Shown here piece by piece: positions 1-6,973 of a stretch of 11,703 nt of DNA. Position 1 is the first letter of the stretch, and every line of letters begins with the position of its first letter. The notes below the pieces were generated by a model. That model saw only the letters and a list, made by a program, of their open reading frames with translations, had not been told where the DNA came from and did not search any database. Source of the DNA: Oscillospiraceae bacterium. Its GTDB lineage: Bacteria > Bacillota > Clostridia > Oscillospirales > Ruminococcaceae. The translations under genes were made by a program, and so were the position numbers. The stretch is from positions 1 to 11,703 of the forward strand of contig JAQXFT010000085.1 of the NCBI GenBank assembly GCA_029005335.1. The letters are read 5' to 3'.

Positions 1-243
1 GGAATTACAGAAATACACTCAAATTCACTGATTCCTAAAAAACGTTATAAAAATAAGCCTCTTACAAAGGAGGATAAAAGAAATAATCATATTATATCCA
101 GGCAAAGAATTTATGTGGAACATGCTATAAGATTTGTAAAATGCTTCCGAATTCTTTCAGAACGATACAGAAACCGAAGAAAAAGATTCTCTTTTCGTTT
201 TTCTTTGATTACTGGTATTTGTAACTTTGATATGTCAATTTAA
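1..243 (+). pseudogene. C-terminal end of an IS5-type DDE transposase (cut by window edge)
   Basis: An open frame runs from base 1 to a TAA at 241-243 and gives 80 residues with no start inside the window. Residues 33-60 (SRQRIYVEHAIRFVKCFRIL, then SERYRNRR) match the C-terminal block of DDE_Tnp_4/IS5-group transposases, where the VEH motif carries the last catalytic glutamate (E40 here). A basic stretch and a short hydrophobic tail (FSFRFSLITGICNF) end the protein as is usual for the family. The part before base 1 cannot be judged, so this may be a full gene cut only by the window. No terminal inverted repeat is visible between the stop and the next gene at 260, which suggests a degraded or partial element. 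The family call is from recognised motifs; intact versus broken is uncertain. Confidence 0.75.
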
Positions 244-259
244 TTTCGCAAGAGGTCTA

Positions 260-805
260 ATGAATATGAGATTGAAAACTGAAGATGCAGGGCTTTTTTA
301 TAAACTTTTCATGCCCCTGCTTGATTATGTAAATGAAAGATTCAATATTACAGCAGAGAAAGTTAAATTTACAGGAAAAAGCGTTAATCCGAGAGATGCA
401 GCGGAAGTAGCAAATTTCCTTTGGAACCGAACTTCTATAATTGATGATTATGTTGCTGCAACAAAGATAGCAGATGAAAACAAAGAAATTCTTATGGGCT
501 GGAAACGATGCATCCAGGGTACTTACATAATCGAACGTCATTTGAAGAAAGGTTCTGTTTTTATTTCAGCAGATGATAATTCCGTTTATCTGGTTAACGG
601 AATCATTGACAGTTGGGAGGAAATGCTGTCATATTATTCAATTCCAATTGCACTGAAAGCAACTTTATTACCTTTCAAAAATTTTATCATTTCAGATGGA
701 TTAGTTTCAGTCATTCCTATTTGTTTTGGTAAAAATTATAAAGCCGATTTTAAGGATACATATATGACTGCAAAACTTAATCATTCGATTATTACTCATA
801 TTTGA
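260..805 (+). CDS. Conserved Firmicutes protein of unknown function
   Basis: A protein of 181 residues if translated from the ATG at 260. I prefer this start because AAGAGG lies 5-6 bases upstream; the longer frame beginning at 227 overlaps the transposase stop region and has no ribosome site. The sequence resembles a widespread clostridial hypothetical family beginning with an LFYKLF/LLDYVN segment and containing WKRCIQGTYIIERHLKKGS, a SWEEM segment and ISDGLV near the C-terminus. It is mixed alpha/beta, has no signal peptide or membrane span, and is probably cytoplasmic. No catalytic motif is recognised and no function is assigned. It begins 16 bases after the transposase stop and no promoter is visible between them, so its transcription may come from the left. 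A terminator follows directly. Confidence 0.8.
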   Translation: MNMRLKTEDAGLFYKLFMPLLDYVNERFNITAEKVKFTGKSVNPRDAAEVANFLWNRTSIIDDYVAATKIADENKEILMGWKRCIQGTYIIERHLKKGSVFISADDNSVYLVNGIIDSWEEMLSYYSIPIALKATLLPFKNFIISDGLVSVIPICFGKNYKADFKDTYMTAKLNHSIITHI

Positions 806-811
806 TTATTC

Positions 812-837
812 AGCCGGGATTTTGTTCCTGGCTTTTT
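812..837 (+). terminator. Rho-independent terminator of the 260-805 gene
   Basis: AGCCGGGA (812-819) pairs with TCCTGGCT (826-833) with one G-T pair across a six-base loop, followed by a T-run. It starts six bases after the stop codon at 805, as expected for an intrinsic terminator. Confidence 0.85.
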
Positions 838-977
838 ATATACATTTTATTTTACGCTTACAGATAAAGAGGAATAATTTTTATAATTTCTGTGTTGCAT
901 TGTTTGTTGCATAGTTTGTAATTTCAGATGATTCTCGGCAATTTTCGGTTACGGAAATTAATTCAGAATATACAAGA

Positions 978-1016
978 AAGCACGGTATATTGTAATATTC
1001 ACAATATACCGTGCTT
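978..1016 (-). terminator. 16-bp perfect hairpin after the tRNA-Ser pair
   Basis: A perfect inverted repeat: arm 978-993 (AAGCACGGTATATTGT) pairs with 1001-1016 around a seven-base loop. On the minus strand it lies 20 bases beyond the end of tRNA-Ser(GCT) and is followed by a weak T-rich stretch (TTTCTTGT), so it is best read as the terminator of the tRNA transcript. Between 838 and 977 I see no gene; there is only an imperfect 12-bp tandem repeat (TGTTGCATTGTT/TGTTGCATAGTT, 893-916). Confidence 0.65.
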
Positions 1017-1035
1017 AATGCGTATTAAAGTTTAA

Positions 1036-1122
1036 CGCGGAAAGAGGGATTTGAACCCTCGCGCCCCTTTCGAGACCTACTCCCTTAGCAGGGGAGCCCC
1101 TTCACCACTTGGGTATTTCCGC
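1036..1122 (-). tRNA. tRNA-Ser (anticodon GCT)
   Basis: The 7-bp acceptor stem GCGGAAA/TTTCCGC closes between 1116-1122 and 1037-1043, with discriminator G at 1036. The anticodon arm is CTCCC-CTGCTAA-GGGAG, giving GCT, which reads AGC/AGU serine codons. A long variable arm (class II) and a T-arm with GGTTCAAATCC are present. CCA is not encoded. It is the downstream member of a two-gene serine tRNA transcript. Confidence 0.96.
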
Positions 1123-1135
1123 ATGAGTGAATAAA

Positions 1136-1221
1136 CGGACAGGGTGGGATTCGAACCCACGGTACGTTGCCGTATCACTGGTTTTCAAGACCAGCTCCTT
1201 AAACCACTCGGACACCTGTCC
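1136..1221 (-). tRNA. tRNA-Ser (anticodon TGA)
   Basis: The acceptor stem GGACAGG/CCTGTCC closes between 1215-1221 and 1137-1143, with discriminator G at 1136. The anticodon arm is CTGGT-CTTGAAA-ACCAG, giving TGA, which reads UCN serine codons. A long class II variable arm and the T-arm GGTTCGAATCC are present; CCA is not encoded. It lies 13 bases upstream of tRNA-Ser(GCT) and shares its promoter. Confidence 0.96.
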
Positions 1222-1258
1222 ATATTTAATTATCCTTGTCATTTTACCTGACTTAATC

Positions 1259-1287
1259 ATTATATCACATATGCTAAAAAAAGTCAA
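1259..1287 (-). promoter_or_regulatory. Promoter of the tRNA-Ser pair
   Basis: On the minus strand TTGACT (1282-1287) and TATAAT (1259-1264) are separated by 17 bases, an almost perfect sigma-A promoter about 40 bases upstream of tRNA-Ser(TGA). Strength and position fit a stable-RNA transcript. Confidence 0.85.
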
Positions 1288-1326
1288 TAGTGAATTATGC
1301 AAAAATCGGATATAATATCTGCAGTA

Positions 1327-1349
1327 ATTTTGTGCATATATCACAAAAT
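1327..1349 (-). terminator. Possible weak hairpin downstream of the fused YerC-like gene
   Basis: ATTTTGTG and CACAAAAT (8-bp arms, seven-base loop) lie about 25 bases past the stop of the 1374-1979 gene. The stem is AT-rich and has no good T-tract, so termination here is only a possibility. Confidence 0.3.
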
Positions 1350-1373
1350 CTGATGAAATAATTAAGTTCCGGG

Positions 1374-1979
1374 TTATTTTTTATTTTCATCGATAGGGTA
1401 TAAGTGGCGGAGGGCATTGATATAGCCGTTTGTATTATCTTTTAAGCTACGGTTTACACGGCTTATAGTGGCAGTACTTGCACCTGTCCGGGATACTATA
1501 TCGTTATACAGACAGCCATTATAAAGGAGTCTTGCGACCTCGAATCTCTGAGACATAGTGTTAATTTCAAGATTGGTACACAAATCGCCGAAGAAGATGT
1601 AACATTCCTCAACACTGTTGAGATACAGGAGTGCCTGAAAAAGCCCTGATGTAATATCCTGCTGGGAATTACGGGAACTTTTATTTTTGATTCGTTCAAA
1701 AATCATGGCATAACCGCCGTTTCCGTCATAAAGTGAACGGTTTACACGGCTTATGGTAGCAGAGCTTGCACCGGTCATAAGGACGATATTATTATAGACA
1801 TGATGTTCGCTGAGGAGTCTTGCGACTTCAAATCTCACAGCCATAGTATTGATTTCAGTTTTTGAGCATAAATCGCTGAAAAACTGTTTACACTCCTCAA
1901 TGCTGTTGAGGCAGAGTACAGCTTCAGAAAGCCTGTTCATATATTCATTATTGATTTTGTGCATATAGCGATAATCCAT
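1374..1979 (-). CDS. Tandem-fused YerC/YecD (TrpR-like) DNA-binding protein
   Basis: A 201-residue protein made of two copies of the YerC/YecD TrpR-related domain. Family members are normally single domains of about 100 residues that act as dimers. Copy 1 spans about residues 12-98 and copy 2 about 109-194. The offset is exactly 96 residues throughout: NSIEEC at 25 and NSVEEC at 121; NTMAVRFEVARLL and NTMSQRFEVARLL; and the recognition-helix motifs GASSATISRVNRSL (70) and GASTATISRVNRSL (166). No signal peptide or membrane span is seen, so it is a likely cytoplasmic transcription regulator. Copy 2 is closer to my recollection of the family consensus. The start is fixed by AGGGAG five bases before the ATG. 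It has its own promoter within a long inverted repeat. The target and any ligand are unknown. Confidence 0.9.
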   Translation of the reverse strand: MDYRYMHKINNEYMNRLSEAVLCLNSIEECKQFFSDLCSKTEINTMAVRFEVARLLSEHHVYNNIVLMTGASSATISRVNRSLYDGNGGYAMIFERIKNKSSRNSQQDITSGLFQALLYLNSVEECYIFFGDLCTNLEINTMSQRFEVARLLYNGCLYNDIVSRTGASTATISRVNRSLKDNTNGYINALRHLYPIDENKK

Positions 1980-1982
1980 AAA

Positions 1983-2053
1983 AACTCCCTCTGTTCTGCG
2001 TTAATATCAACAATAATATTTTAGCACGTTGAAACGCAGAAGTAAAGGGAGTT
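1983..2053. repeat. Long imperfect inverted repeat around the YerC-like promoter
   Basis: The left arm AACTCCCT-N3-TTCTGCGTT (1983-2002) is the reverse complement of the right arm AACGCAGAA-N4-AGGGAGTT (2033-2053) apart from the short inner spacers. The arms flank the -10 region, and the right arm includes the -35. The left arm also contains the ribosome-binding site of the regulator. On the minus strand the second arm is followed by TTTTT immediately before the ATG, so RNA reading through from the ATPase gene could fold into a terminator-like hairpin. Operator versus terminator cannot be decided from sequence alone. Confidence 0.7.
2018..2046 (-). promoter_or_regulatory. Promoter of the fused YerC-like gene
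   Basis: On the minus strand TTTACT (2041-2046) and TAAAAT (2018-2023) are 17 bases apart, with an extended -10 TG (TGC-TAAAAT). It gives a short leader of about 30 bases to the ATG at 1979. Confidence 0.6.
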
Positions 2054-2063
2054 CACAGAAAAT

Positions 2064-4637
2064 TTACTTTTTAAGAGCAGATTTCAGAAGCTTCAGAAGC
2101 TGTATCAGAATCAGGGTTGCAAGAGAAGTTCCGGCAACAGTAAGAATCTGAATACCGGTAAGCGATACAACTTTGAATATACCTGAAAGTGCAGGAATAA
2201 ATAATACTGTTGAGAGGAGAATCAATCCGAGAGCAAAAGCTCCGAAAAGGAATTTGTTATCAAGGAATTTTTTTGTAAAGAGTACAGGCTTATCGGATTT
2301 GCAGTTAAAGCCGTGAATAAGTCTTGAAAGGCATATGCTTGCGAAAGCCATAGTCATACCGGCTTCATCGGAGGTTTTTAAACCAATCATAAAGCATAAA
2401 ATTGCTGACAAGGCGATTATAAGTCCCTCAGATACGATGCTTAAAAGGAAACTTTTAGTGAGAATACTTTGATTTACAGGGCGAGGTTTTTCTTTCATAA
2501 CGCTGTCGGAATGCGGTTCGAGACCAAGCGAAATAGCGGGAAGGGAATCTGTGAGAAGATTTATAAACAACAGGTGAACCGGTGCAAATGGTACTGGCAT
2601 AGCGAAAACAGATGCAAAAAGCACTACAAGTATTCCGGCTGTGTTTCCCGAAAGCAGGAATTGTATTGAACGCTTTATATTGGCATAAATATTTCTTCCG
2701 TTCTTAACAGCCTTTACAATAGTAGCAAAGTTGTCATCAGCGAGAACCATTGAAGCTGCATCTTTTGATACTTCCGTACCGGTAATACCCATAGCAACAC
2801 CAATATCCGCCTGTTTGAGTGCGGGAGCGTCATTGACACCGTCACCGGTCATTGATACTACGTTTCCTCTTTCCTGCCATGCTTTTACAATGCGTATTTT
2901 GTGTTCGGGAGAAACTCTTGCATATACAGATTTATCAACGACAAAATCCCTGAGCTGTTCATCGGAAAGGCTGTCAAGCTCACTTCCCTCAACAGCTTCC
3001 GACATATCCTTTAATATTCCTATCTGTTTGGCAATAGCGGAAGCAGTAACCTTATGGTCTCCGGTAATCATAACCGGCTTTATTCCGGCACTTATGCACT
3101 CCGCAACAGCCTGCTTTGATTCTTCTCTCGGAGGGTCCATCATAGCGATAATACCCATAAATATAAGATTGTTTTCGTCGTCAACGGTGATATCCGGAGA
3201 GCTTATTTCCTTATATGCGAGAGTAAGAAGTCTCAGACCCTGTGCGGAAAGTTCCTCGGTAGTTCTGATAATATCAGCTCTTTCAGAATCAGTGATATTC
3301 ATTCTGTTTATTAAAACATCTGTAGCACCCTTTGTAATCATTGTGAGAACGCCGTTTACATTATGGACAGTCGTCATAAGCTTTCTGTCGGAGTCAAACG
3401 GAATTTCAGATATTCTGGGATATTTTTCACGTATTCTGTCAAATCTGAAGCCATATTTTAATCCGAAGTTTACAAGAGCAGTTTCAGTGGGGTCACCGAT
3501 TTCCTTTCCGTCACGGCATACGGAATCGTTGCAGAGTATACTTGAAAGCAGTAATTTTTTCTGATTGTTATCCTCAAAGTTACCGTTTTCGGAATCTATA
3601 ATTTTACCGTCGGCGTAGAATTTTTGAACGACCATTTTATTCTGAGTAAGAGTACCCGTTTTATCGGAGCATATAACCGAAACACTTCCGAGACCTTCAA
3701 CAGCCTGTAATTTTCGTATAATGGCATTTTCCTTTGACATTTTCTGAGTACCGAAGGAGAGAACTATTGTAACGATTGAGCTTAAAGCCTCCGGAATCGC
3801 AGCAACAGCAAGTGCCACCGCAAAAAGGAATGCATTTATAATACTTTCTCCTCTGAAAACGCTGAGACCGAATACGACTGCACAAACGGCAAGTATACCT
3901 ATGGAAAGCTTTTTTCCGAAATCATCAAGACTATTCTGAAGCGGAGTTTTACGTTCCTTTGCATTTTTAATAAGTCCGGCAATTTTACCGACTTCCGTAT
4001 TCATGCCGATATCTGTAACAATAAATTTAGCTCTGCCGTAGGTGACGAAGCTTCCGGAATAGAGCATATTGACACGGTCAGCAAGAGGTATTTCAGAATC
4101 AAAGATTTTATCTTCCTTTTCGACGTTGAGGCTTTCGCCGGTCAAAGCACTTTCATTTACTTTGAGGCTTGCATTTTCAATAATTCTGCCGTCGGCACAT
4201 ATATAATCTCCGGCTTCCAGAATAACGATGTCACCGACAGTAACTTCACTTGACGGAATTACAATGGGATTTCCGTCACGGATTACCTTTGCATTCGGAG
4301 CGGAGAGCTTTTTGAGACTTGCGAGGGATTCTGAGGCTTTGACAGTCTGAACAGTTCCGAGAATGGCATTGAGGGTTATAACGGACAGGATAACTGCAGT
4401 ACTTTCGACATCTCCGAGAACGGCTGATATTATCGCTGATATAATCAGGATAATTACGAGAAAATCCCTGAACTGTTCAAGAAAAATTAAAAATATGCTT
4501 TTGGGCTTTTCCTCAGCGATTTCATTTCTGCCGTATTTCTGTTGATTCTGTGCAACAGTCTGAGTATTCAGACCGTTTTCTGATGACTGAAGCTCAGCAA
4601 AGAGAGCTTCTCTGGACTTCTGATAGTTTTCTTTCAT
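2064..4637 (-). CDS. P-type (type II) cation-transporting ATPase, likely Mn2+/Ca2+ exporter
   Basis: An 857-residue membrane ATPase that moves divalent cations out of the cytoplasm by ATP hydrolysis. It has the type II order: N-terminal cation-ATPase domain, M1-M2 (about 45-98), actuator with TGES (166-169), M3-M4 with IPEAL (281-285), phosphorylation site DKTGT (D325), KGATD (436-440), DPPRE, TGDHK, TGDGVND (597-603), then six C-terminal helices. Metal-site residues visible are E283 in M4, N665 in M5 and N693/T696/D697 in M6. G668 stands where SERCA has its M5 glutamate, so a single ion site like that of PMR1/PMCA pumps is likely (inference). A yybP-ykoY-like leader argues for manganese. The start is supported by AAGGAG seven bases upstream. 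Substrate (Mn2+ versus Ca2+) is unproven. Confidence 0.92.
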   Translation of the reverse strand: MKENYQKSREALFAELQSSENGLNTQTVAQNQQKYGRNEIAEEKPKSIFLIFLEQFRDFLVIILIISAIISAVLGDVESTAVILSVITLNAILGTVQTVKASESLASLKKLSAPNAKVIRDGNPIVIPSSEVTVGDIVILEAGDYICADGRIIENASLKVNESALTGESLNVEKEDKIFDSEIPLADRVNMLYSGSFVTYGRAKFIVTDIGMNTEVGKIAGLIKNAKERKTPLQNSLDDFGKKLSIGILAVCAVVFGLSVFRGESIINAFLFAVALAVAAIPEALSSIVTIVLSFGTQKMSKENAIIRKLQAVEGLGSVSVICSDKTGTLTQNKMVVQKFYADGKIIDSENGNFEDNNQKKLLLSSILCNDSVCRDGKEIGDPTETALVNFGLKYGFRFDRIREKYPRISEIPFDSDRKLMTTVHNVNGVLTMITKGATDVLINRMNITDSERADIIRTTEELSAQGLRLLTLAYKEISSPDITVDDENNLIFMGIIAMMDPPREESKQAVAECISAGIKPVMITGDHKVTASAIAKQIGILKDMSEAVEGSELDSLSDEQLRDFVVDKSVYARVSPEHKIRIVKAWQERGNVVSMTGDGVNDAPALKQADIGVAMGITGTEVSKDAASMVLADDNFATIVKAVKNGRNIYANIKRSIQFLLSGNTAGILVVLFASVFAMPVPFAPVHLLFINLLTDSLPAISLGLEPHSDSVMKEKPRPVNQSILTKSFLLSIVSEGLIIALSAILCFMIGLKTSDEAGMTMAFASICLSRLIHGFNCKSDKPVLFTKKFLDNKFLFGAFALGLILLSTVLFIPALSGIFKVVSLTGIQILTVAGTSLATLILIQLLKLLKSALKK

Positions 4638-4676
4638 GTTAAAACTCCTTGATATAGATTAGGGCTGAACCTGCAA

Positions 4677-4733
4677 TAAAAAAAGACTTCTGTTAAAATC
4701 ATGCCCGATAATGGTGATTTTAACAAAAGTCTT
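4677..4733 (-). terminator. Regulatory terminator of the ATPase leader
   Basis: On the minus strand a 19-base arm starting AAGACTTTTGTT (4715-4733) pairs with 4683-4701 through one G-U pair around a 13-base loop and ends in a run of T. It lies about 40 bases before the ATPase ATG. Its 5' arm overlaps the conserved 3' strand of the aptamer (GGCAAGAC), so aptamer folding and terminator folding compete, as expected for a transcriptional ON switch. Confidence 0.88.
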
Positions 4734-4826
4734 GCCGTTTATATATGATACGGACTGAAAAAAATATTCCAGTCGGTTATGACGCACCATAGACAGCGGA
4801 AATACTGCCGGCTACTCCCTTTTATT
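4729..4826 (-). ncRNA. yybP-ykoY-type manganese riboswitch aptamer
   Basis: The leader RNA begins with AGGGAGTAGCC (complement of 4810-4820) and ends with ACGGCAAGAC (4729-4738). These are the two conserved segments I recognise for the yybP-ykoY family, which binds Mn2+ where its two lobes meet. Internal helices are visible, including GACTG...CAGTC. It is placed between a promoter and a terminator, directly upstream of a P-type cation ATPase, a known target class of this riboswitch. The call rests on recognised motifs plus context; a covariance-model search would settle it. Confidence 0.8.
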
Positions 4827-4834
4827 ATGCTATA

Positions 4835-4863
4835 ATAATACAGGATAAATCAGGAAAAGTCAA
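4835..4863 (-). promoter_or_regulatory. Promoter of the riboswitch-ATPase transcript
   Basis: On the minus strand TTGACT (4858-4863) and TATTAT (4835-4840) are 17 bases apart. Predicted transcription starts near 4828, just before the first conserved aptamer bases. Confidence 0.75.
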
Positions 4864-4914
4864 GAAAAATCACAGAAATGCAATTAAAGTTATCCTTTAT
4901 GCACATTTTTTTCA

Positions 4915-5736
4915 TTAATTTCCGGAAGATATATCAGCATAATATATAAGTACATCTGAGCTGTCAGAAGCATTTATAACCCCGTCACAGTTGAAATCGG
5001 CAGCACGTTTCTGAAGTGCCGTAAAGCCGTCATTGACTCCGATAGAGCAGGCGGCATAATGACGTATGATATCCGAGGCATCAGAGGCATTGACAACGCC
5101 ATCAAAATTCACATCTCCCCTGAGAAAGTCGAGAGTTACTGTATATGAACCGACAGGTGTACTGCTTGCAATGGGATAAATCTGAATTTCAGCCGAATCA
5201 GAATCTGCGAAGGCATCTTTGACATTATTTGGTGAGAGTGTGCAGGTACTGGAAATATCAGTTTTTGATACGTTCATGATTCTGTTGCCGTTATCATCAA
5301 AATCCGGTGTCTGTGAAGACATAGTGATAGTTACTTTAAGACCGGAGGGGTCGATATTGGTATCATTAAGGCTGTATACTGTTTTTGAGGGAAGAGCGTC
5401 AAGAGATATTACGGCTTCAGTATACAGAGCGTGTATAGTTGTATTTTCGCTGACAGTTTCGGGGTGGATATCCCATGTATAGAATTTTCTTTGGGTAAAG
5501 GGGTCAACATTGCATTTCAGGGAATCCGTATCAGGTCTGGAGTAATCGATAGCTTCCCCGCTTTTAAGCTTCTGAGTATCTATGACTTTTCCGTCGAAAT
5601 CGACAAAATTAACGGTATAGGTTTCGGATTCTTCCGCTGTCTGAACGGCGGAGGATTCAACAGCAAAGGCTTTAATCGAAACCGGAGAAGCAGTCAGGAG
5701 CAGTGAAAGCAGAAATGCAATATTTTTCATTTTCAT
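4915..5736 (-). CDS. Secreted dockerin protein with Flg_new-like and Ig-like domains
   Basis: A 273-residue exported protein. Residues 1-25 form a signal peptide (MKMK start, leucine-rich core, cleavage probably after KAFA). Residues about 39-108 resemble a Listeria-Bacteroides/Flg_new beta repeat (VNFVDFDGKVIDTQ ... WDIHPETVSENTTIHALY). Residues about 113-204 look like a bacterial Ig-like domain (PSKTVYSLNDTNIDPSGLKV). Residues 206-270 are a type I dockerin with two calcium-binding repeats, DVNFDGVVNASDASDII and DFNCDGVINASDSSDVL. It should therefore attach to a cohesin on a scaffoldin or the cell surface. No catalytic module is present. The start at 5736 is chosen because AAGGAG sits nine bases upstream; the frame stays open to 5790, but that would run into dapL and bury the signal peptide. 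It follows dapL by 28 bases, probably in one operon. Confidence 0.85.
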   Translation of the reverse strand: MKMKNIAFLLSLLLTASPVSIKAFAVESSAVQTAEESETYTVNFVDFDGKVIDTQKLKSGEAIDYSRPDTDSLKCNVDPFTQRKFYTWDIHPETVSENTTIHALYTEAVISLDALPSKTVYSLNDTNIDPSGLKVTITMSSQTPDFDDNGNRIMNVSKTDISSTCTLSPNNVKDAFADSDSAEIQIYPIASSTPVGSYTVTLDFLRGDVNFDGVVNASDASDIIRHYAACSIGVNDGFTALQKRAADFNCDGVINASDSSDVLIYYADISSGN

Positions 5737-5764
5737 AATCTTCATCTCCTTATCCGGAAAAACA

Positions 5765-6973
5765 TCAGATTTCGGAAACGAGCTTTTCAAAGCGTTTCAT
5801 AGCTTCAATTGTATTGTCACGGTCGCCGAAGGCAGTAAGTCTGAACCAGCCGTCGCCATTTTTTCCGAAGCCAGCTCCCGGAGTTCCGACAACAGCTATC
5901 TTGTTAAGCATAAGGTCGAAGAAATCCCAGCTGTTCATATTATCCGGACACTTGAACCATATATACGGAGAGTTGATTCCGCCGGTATATTTAACGCCGA
6001 GCTTGTCCATAGTTGAGGAAATAATTTTAGCATTTTCCTGATAGTAAGCAATATTCTGATGAATCTGCTTCTGACCTTCCTCGGTAAAGACAGCAGCGGC
6101 TGCACACTGTACCGGATATGAAACGCCGTTGAATTTGCTTCCCTGACGTCTTCCCCAGAGCTGGGAAATACTTACTTCAGTACCGTCCGAAGCTTTTACT
6201 TTGAGTTCATTTGGGATTACTGTATATCCGCATCTCATACCGGTAAATCCGGCAGTTTTGGAAAGTGAACACATTTCAATTGCACATTCTCTTGCACCCT
6301 CAACGGCAAATATACTTCTCGGGAGTTCGGGGTCAGTGATAAAGGCTTCATAAGCGGAATCGAATATGATAACAGCATTATTTTTCTTTGCATAGTCAAT
6401 CCATACAGCAAGCTGTTCCTTAGTGTAGACTGCACCTGTAGGGTTATTAGGGGAGCAGAGATAAATCAAATCTGCGTGTATATCGTAGTCGGGCATAGCA
6501 CAGAAGCCGTTCTCCTCATTTGAATCGGCGAAAATAATTTTTCTGCCGTTCATTCTGTTTGAATCGACGTATACAGGATAAGCGGGGTCGGTAACGAGTA
6601 CTATATTATCGTCGCCGAATATATCAACTATATTTCCGCAGTCGCTTTTAGCACCGTCATTGATACGGATTTCTTCAGGGAGAACATCGACTCCGAAGCT
6701 CTTGTAGTATCCTGAAACGGCATTTTTAAGGAAATCGTATCCTGCACCGCTGTCCTCATAGCCTTTAAAGGTTTCTTTTACGCCCATTTCATCAGCACCC
6801 TTTTTCATAGCTTCAACAGCCAGCGGAGCTATAGGCAGGGTTACATCACCGATACCCATTCTTATAAGGGGAGCGTCGGGATTTTCGGCGAGAAAGGCAT
6901 TTACTTTCTTTGCGATATTGATAAAGAGATAATTTTTTTCAAGCTTAAGAAAATTTTCATTTAAAGTCGGCAT
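5765..6973 (-). CDS. dapL: LL-diaminopimelate aminotransferase
   Basis: A 402-residue PLP enzyme of fold type I that converts tetrahydrodipicolinate plus glutamate to LL-2,6-diaminopimelate and 2-oxoglutarate (EC 2.6.1.83). It replaces the succinylase or acetylase branch. Visible landmarks are GYEDSGAGYDFL (71-82), SPNNPTG (174-180), FDSAYEAF (204-211) and the cofactor lysine in SLSKTAGFTGMRCGY (K239). Length is close to that usual for DapL, and the N-terminus (NENFLKLEKNYLF) matches the family. The ATG at 6973 lies inside the last codons of dapF (13-base overlap), with GGAG eight bases upstream within dapF, so the two genes are probably translationally coupled. The presence of DapL, not DapD/DapC/DapE, is typical of many Clostridia. 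Confidence 0.95.
   Translation of the reverse strand: MPTLNENFLKLEKNYLFINIAKKVNAFLAENPDAPLIRMGIGDVTLPIAPLAVEAMKKGADEMGVKETFKGYEDSGAGYDFLKNAVSGYYKSFGVDVLPEEIRINDGAKSDCGNIVDIFGDDNIVLVTDPAYPVYVDSNRMNGRKIIFADSNEENGFCAMPDYDIHADLIYLCSPNNPTGAVYTKEQLAVWIDYAKKNNAVIIFDSAYEAFITDPELPRSIFAVEGARECAIEMCSLSKTAGFTGMRCGYTVIPNELKVKASDGTEVSISQLWGRRQGSKFNGVSYPVQCAAAAVFTEEGQKQIHQNIAYYQENAKIISSTMDKLGVKYTGGINSPYIWFKCPDNMNSWDFFDLMLNKIAVVGTPGAGFGKNGDGWFRLTAFGDRDNTIEAMKRFEKLVSEI

Noticed and set aside
841..977. Possible integrase tail or attachment site next to the tRNA-Ser genes
   Set aside because: A minus-strand frame ends in an Asn/Ala/Thr-rich tail, and there is a 12-bp tandem repeat, but I find no duplicated tRNA 3' end and no integrase catalytic motif.
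1102..1344. 80-residue minus-strand ORF running through the tRNA-Ser(TGA) gene
   Set aside because: It translates the tRNA itself (the VSEWFKELVLKTSDTATYRGF reading is a classic false ORF over tRNA-Ser). The plus-strand ORF at 1127-1315 is its antisense and equally spurious.
2731..3564. 277-residue open frame on the plus strand
   Set aside because: It lies wholly antisense to the P-type ATPase, is rich in serine and isoleucine from reversed codons, and has no family motifs.
5737..5790. Longer start for the dockerin gene at 5790
   Set aside because: It would overlap dapL and place 18 polar residues before the signal peptide. The ATG at 5736 has correctly spaced AAGGAG.
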